DNA from: Pseudoneurospora amorphoporcata
Lineage: Eukaryota > Ascomycota > Sordariomycetes > Sordariales > Sordariaceae
NCBI GenBank assembly: GCA_033297205.1
Contig: MU859108.1
Location: 124,001-188,000 of the forward strand
Length of the DNA stretch: 64,000 nt
Direction: 5' to 3'
Shown: one piece after another, positions 60,413 to 64,000 of the stretch
How the letters are laid out: each line of letters starts with the position of its first letter
Position numbering within the stretch: the first letter of the stretch is position 1
Notes under the pieces: generated by a model
Told to the model about the DNA's origin: nothing
The model's input: only the letters and a program-made list of their open reading frames with translations
Database searches by the model: none
Made by a program: the position numbers and the translations under genes

Positions 60413-61304
60413 ATGATGTCTCTTCGTGCTGTCGCGCGCACCGCTGCGCCCCGTGCTCTCCGCGCCGTCTCTGCTTCTCCCATCACTCTCGGCCGCGCCA
60501 CCGTCCGCGCTACCAGCAACGTCCTCAGGACTCAGCTCCCCCAGAAGGCTTTCTCTACCACCGTCTTCCGCGCTTCCGCCACTGAGATCGACGCTGAGCT
60601 CTCGGAGAAGCTCTCCACCGAGATTGGCTATGAGCAGGACATTGCCTCTAACGAGCCCATTCCCGCCACCGTCAAGGACTTCCTTGAGAACGGCCAGTTT
60701 GAGGTTGTCGACACCCCCGGCAAGGAGGATGTTGTCCTGAAGCGCACCTTTGGCAACGAGCAGTAAGTTGAATCCCCCAACATGAGTCCAACAACAATCA
60801 AGAACCAAGCGCTGACCAATATACTCTAGGATCACCATCTCCTTCTCCATCGCCGACCTCCAGAACTACGAGCCTGGCATGTTCGACGAGGACCCGGCTC
60901 TCGGTGATGAGGAGGGTGCCCAGAACGAGGAGGACATGGGTGACGACGGCGGCGCTCCCGTCCGCCTCAACATCGTCATTGAGAAGCCCAGCAAGGGTGC
61001 TCTCAACATCGACGCCGTTGCCCAGGACGGCTCCATCGTTGTCGACAACATGTTCTACTACCACGACGCCAAGCTCGCTCACGGTGCCACCGCCGAGACC
61101 CAGCACGCTTCCCAGGCTGTCTACCCCGGCCCTCCCTTCGGTACCCTCGATGAGGATCTCCAGGTCCTTATGGAGCGCTACCTCGAGGACCGTGGCATCA
61201 ACCAGACCCTTGCCCTCTTCGTTCCCGATTACCTTGACATGAAGGAGCAGAAGGAGTACCTCAGGTGGCTCAACAACCTCAAGGGCTTCGTCGATGCCCA
61301 ATAA
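60413..61304 (+). CDS. mam33: Mitochondrial acidic matrix protein MAM33 (p32/gC1qR family)
   Basis: MAM33/p32 forms an acidic doughnut-shaped trimer in the mitochondrial matrix and supports mitochondrial translation and respiration. My model has exons 60413-60762 and 60830-61304, giving 274 residues; the 67-nt intron (GTAAGT..TAG) joins FGNEQ to ITISFSIADLQ. Residues 1-48 are rich in Arg/Ala/Ser with few acids, a matrix-targeting presequence. The mature part has the family helix DAELSEKLSTEIGYEQD, the beta strands (FEVVDTPGKEDVVLKRTFG, RLNIVIEKPSKGALNID), an acidic loop (DEDPALGDEEGAQNEEDMGDD) and the C-terminal helices (LMERYLEDRGI, YLRWLNNLKGFV). The codon use is strongly C-ending, suggesting high expression. 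Confidence 0.95.
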
Positions 61305-61988
61305 ATGGGGAGAGACGAGCTGCTGCGACGAGGACGGAAAAATGGAAAAGAAGGAGAGGATTTGAAGCTCCGGGACGGCTTTTTGGACCCGCCGCTGATG
61401 TATGACATGTACCTGTAATTATATCCCACGTTTTATATCACGACTCAATACCAATTCGTATAATGCAACGAAGCCGGGCGGGAATAACTTGGGCGCGGAT
61501 GAAGCTACTGGTTGAGATGGTCAAAGTCCAAGTGGACAAGACAGCTCCAGCTGATTGAGGCACGAGAAGTGCGGCTGAAAAGGGCCCAAGTCAATGAGGT
61601 GGTATAGCAAAGCTTGCTCCTGCCAGTTCCAAGTCATGTCTACTATGTTTTACCCCAGGACGCCAGCGGCCTTGCCATTGGTTGAACGGCAGTCACTGAC
61701 TTTTCAGCCCAGCTGAGTTGACAACTTCAACGCTCCCCGTCTGACATCTTTTGAAAGAACAACTTACCTACTCTATCACACTCTACTTGTGATATCCCTT
61801 CTTTTTCATCAAGCGCATCGTTCATTTCCGAGGATTCCGGCTACACTCACTCGCCACTATCGCCCTTAAATCACGCAGTCACCGAGACAGCATTCTTATT
61901 GTGGGTAACATCTTTTCCTCAAAACTCCATTAAACAGCAGACGAGGACTCAGGACAACACTCAGCCTTATACCTGATATGAATACGAT
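61305..61988. other. Intergenic region between MAM33 and the LCCL gene
   Basis: The 684 bases should hold the MAM33 3' UTR and the promoter/leader of the LCCL gene. No other gene or repeat is seen. Confidence 0.55.
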
Positions 61989-64000
61989 ATGGATATGAAA
62001 CATCCCGATCGGGCCCAGTACAGCGGCTTACAACAACAAAAAGATGACCAAGTCTATCAACAATATCTCGCCTTTGCAACCTCACCTGGAGCCAACGACG
62101 ACCACCCACCGGAAGAAGGGGATGAAGAAGCCCAACTTTTGACCAACAAAGATTACATCGAGCAATTCGAGATCGACGACAGCGACACGCCATCATCGTC
62201 TTTGACGACGATCAAACCCAACCCCCGAGCCCGTTCAAAGAGCCAGCTAGGCCCATTACACCGCCGCCTCCTCTCTCTAATACCTGGCTCCTCCTCAAGT
62301 CCCCAGCGCCAAACAATCAACCCGGTTTTCCCATCCATTCAGTCCCTCCCCCGCCGTACACTAGAACGCCTCCTCCCCCATCAATGGCAGCGTACCACCC
62401 TCCTCTCTCTCTGCCTGGCTCTCTGGCTCACCACCTTCTCCCTCTCTCTCATCCATTCCAAGGGCACTCTTCTTGACTCAGATGGGGAGGTAGTCAGACA
62501 CCTAGACTGCGTCTCCACGCTCTGGGGAGGACCAGGGAACGAGTGCGGCGTAGATGGCGAGCGGTGCAAACCCTTTGGAAACGTCAGTTTTGCCTTTCGG
62601 TGCCCGGCGGATTGTAGGCAGGTTAAAGTGCTGAATCCGAGGTGGGTGGGACGGGAGGAGGTGGTTTACAGGCCTTGGGTGATTGGGGGCGGGGAGGTCG
62701 GGGATGGTTCTGCTGGCACCGGTACGGAGACGGAGGCAGGGACGGGGACGGGAGTATACAGAGGCGACTCCTTCATCTGCCAAGCGGCCATGCACGCCGG
62801 TGTGATTTCCGACGCCCGCGGCGGCTGCGGGATGGTCACACTAATAGGAGAGTACTACTCCTTCTTCCCCGGCCGTGGAGGCGAAGACATCAAAAGCCTC
62901 GGCTTCGACTCCCATTTCCCCATGTCCTTCACCATCCATCCCGCCCTTACCGGCCATGGGCAATGTCCCCAAATGGAAATGAAAACCTTCCGCTCTTTGC
63001 TCCCCACCGTCCTCCTCACTTTTGGGATATCCCTCCTAACCACCTCGGCCACCATCTTGTGGTTCACCAGCTTCCTGACAATCTTCATCCACGTCGGCCT
63101 AGTCTCGGACCCGCCCAACGTCGCCGGGCCCTCGGACACCATCCTCCCGCAGTTGATATCGATCCTATTCGAGCGCTTGCTGCCCGCAACTTTTGTCTCA
63201 GCCGTCCTCTTCTGGACCTGCTCCCGCTCCACCACGCTGCGCGCCATCCCCGCCTCGGGGAATCTAGAAAAAACGATCCTGTGGTTGGGAAGTTTGTGGA
63301 TCGGCGCCTTGTCCAATTTTACTTTGGAGTCCTGGATCCCCCTCTCCCGTCTAAGCGCGCATGACCTTTCCCAACAACCGGGCGCGGTGGCTGCGCTCGT
63401 CGCGATCGTGGCCGTTATTACGGTGACGGTGGCCTACCAGGCTTATTCCTTTTGGCTTGAGCGACGCGTCCTCCCTTACCTGGCGCTATACAGCTTCATT
63501 TTGGGCGGGATTGCGGTGGGAGCGATAGTCTCGATAAGCGGGTTGGGAACGTTGGAGCTGAGGATTCATCACTACGTTCTTGCTTTACTTTTGCTGCCGT
63601 TGACGAGCATACAAACGCGTCCGGCGCTGGTGTATCAGGGGCTGCTGTTGGGGTTGTTTATCAACGGCATTGCGAGGTGGGGGTTCGATTCGGTTATACA
63701 GACGGCGGAGGCGTTGAGGCGTGGTGATGGGCTATTTGGGACGAGCTTGGTGCCGGCGGTGGATGGACAGCCGTTGGTTTATCTTGCTACTGAAGTGTCG
63801 GAGTTGTGGAGTATTGCTTTCAAGTGGAAGGAGGTTAATGATACACTGGCGGCGCTGATGCCGCAGGTAGGGGAAAGGGGAAGGGAAGAGGCGGATAAGT
63901 TGCAAGGTGTGAGTGTTATGGTTAATGATGTGGAGAGGCACAGGAAGTTCTTTGCGGAAGAAGCGCTGGAGGATCAGGTGTTTAGGTGGGAGAGAGACCC
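61989..64000 (+). CDS. LCCL-domain multi-pass membrane protein (3' end outside window)
   Basis: The ATG at 61989 opens a frame that stays open to the window edge (670 codons), so the gene is cut. The N-terminal 130 residues are disordered and likely cytosolic. A first membrane segment lies at about residues 137-154 (TLLSLCLALWLTTFSLSL). An extracytosolic part with paired cysteines follows (DCVSTLWGGPGNECG, FRCPADC), then the LCCL domain at about residues 205-330 (VVYRPWVIGG, FICQAAMHAGVISDARGGCG). From about residue 340 there are several hydrophobic segments (LLPTVLLTFGISLLTTSATI, LALYSFILGGIAVGAIV). This order (tail, one TM, LCCL, multiple TMs) is seen in a fungal family whose function is unclear; endomembrane location is inferred. 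Confidence 0.85.
   Translation, partial: MDMKHPDRAQYSGLQQQKDDQVYQQYLAFATSPGANDDHPPEEGDEEAQLLTNKDYIEQFEIDDSDTPSSSLTTIKPNPRARSKSQLGPLHRRLLSLIPGSSSSPQRQTINPVFPSIQSLPRRTLERLLPHQWQRTTLLSLCLALWLTTFSLSLIHSKGTLLDSDGEVVRHLDCVSTLWGGPGNECGVDGERCKPFGNVSFAFRCPADCRQVKVLNPRWVGREEVVYRPWVIGGGEVGDGSAGTGTETEAGTGTGVYRGDSFICQAAMHAGVISDARGGCGMVTLIGEYYSFFPGRGGEDIKSLGFDSHFPMSFTIHPALTGHGQCPQMEMKTFRSLLPTVLLTFGISLLTTSATILWFTSFLTIFIHVGLVSDPPNVAGPSDTILPQLISILFERLLPATFVSAVLFWTCSRSTTLRAIPASGNLEKTILWLGSLWIGALSNFTLESWIPLSRLSAHDLSQQPGAVAALVAIVAVITVTVAYQAYSFWLERRVLPYLALYSFILGGIAVGAIVSISGLGTLELRIHHYVLALLLLPLTSIQTRPALVYQGLLLGLFINGIARWGFDSVIQTAEALRRGDGLFGTSLVPAVDGQPLVYLATEVSELWSIAFKWKEVNDTLAALMPQVGERGREEADKLQGVSVMVNDVERHRKFFAEEALEDQVFRWERD

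Overview
This window looks like a chromosome-internal segment of a filamentous ascomycete, most likely Neurospora or a close Sordariaceae relative. The reasons are short introns (51-224 nt) with GTAAGT/GTATGT-like donors and CAG/TAG acceptors, C-ending codon preference in clear genes, GC-balanced intergenic DNA, and a grainyhead-like regulator matching the Neurospora csp-2 family. I saw no transposon, rRNA, convincing tRNA, CRISPR or RIP-like AT-rich block. The species call is inference.

Layout. 1-13.5 kb is gene dense: GGA adaptor (-, running off the left edge), TSR3 (+), mitochondrial IF2 (-), an unrecognised two-segment membrane protein (+), a PP28/PDAP1-type phosphoprotein (-) and eIF2A (-). 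16.9-19.2 kb holds one unrecognised fungal protein (+). 19.2-26.4 kb has no gene I can support. 26.4-29.2 kb is the grainyhead/CP2 factor csp-2 (-), followed by about 13 kb of almost gene-free DNA between its 5' end and the oxysterol-binding protein gene at 42.3 kb (+). 45.3-55.8 kb holds VPS74 (-), RRP14/SURF6 (-), EXO1 (-) and TMA16 (+). 59.3-64 kb holds a small CxxC-rich protein (+), MAM33/p32 (+) and an LCCL-domain membrane protein (+, cut by the right edge).

How the genes relate. Five products serve ribosomes or translation (TSR3, mitochondrial IF2, eIF2A, RRP14, TMA16). Three serve Golgi/PI4P trafficking (GGA, Osh4-like, VPS74). Each gene appears to have its own promoter; there is no operon. 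The most unusual part is the pair of large empty intervals (7.2 and 13 kb) around csp-2. The 13-kb one contains a candidate unannotated spliced gene on the minus strand (38440-38845), followed by AATAAA and a 36-nt A tract on that strand, plus several coding-like fragments.

Exon joins were worked out by hand from splice motifs, reading-frame continuity and family resemblance; no database search was run.
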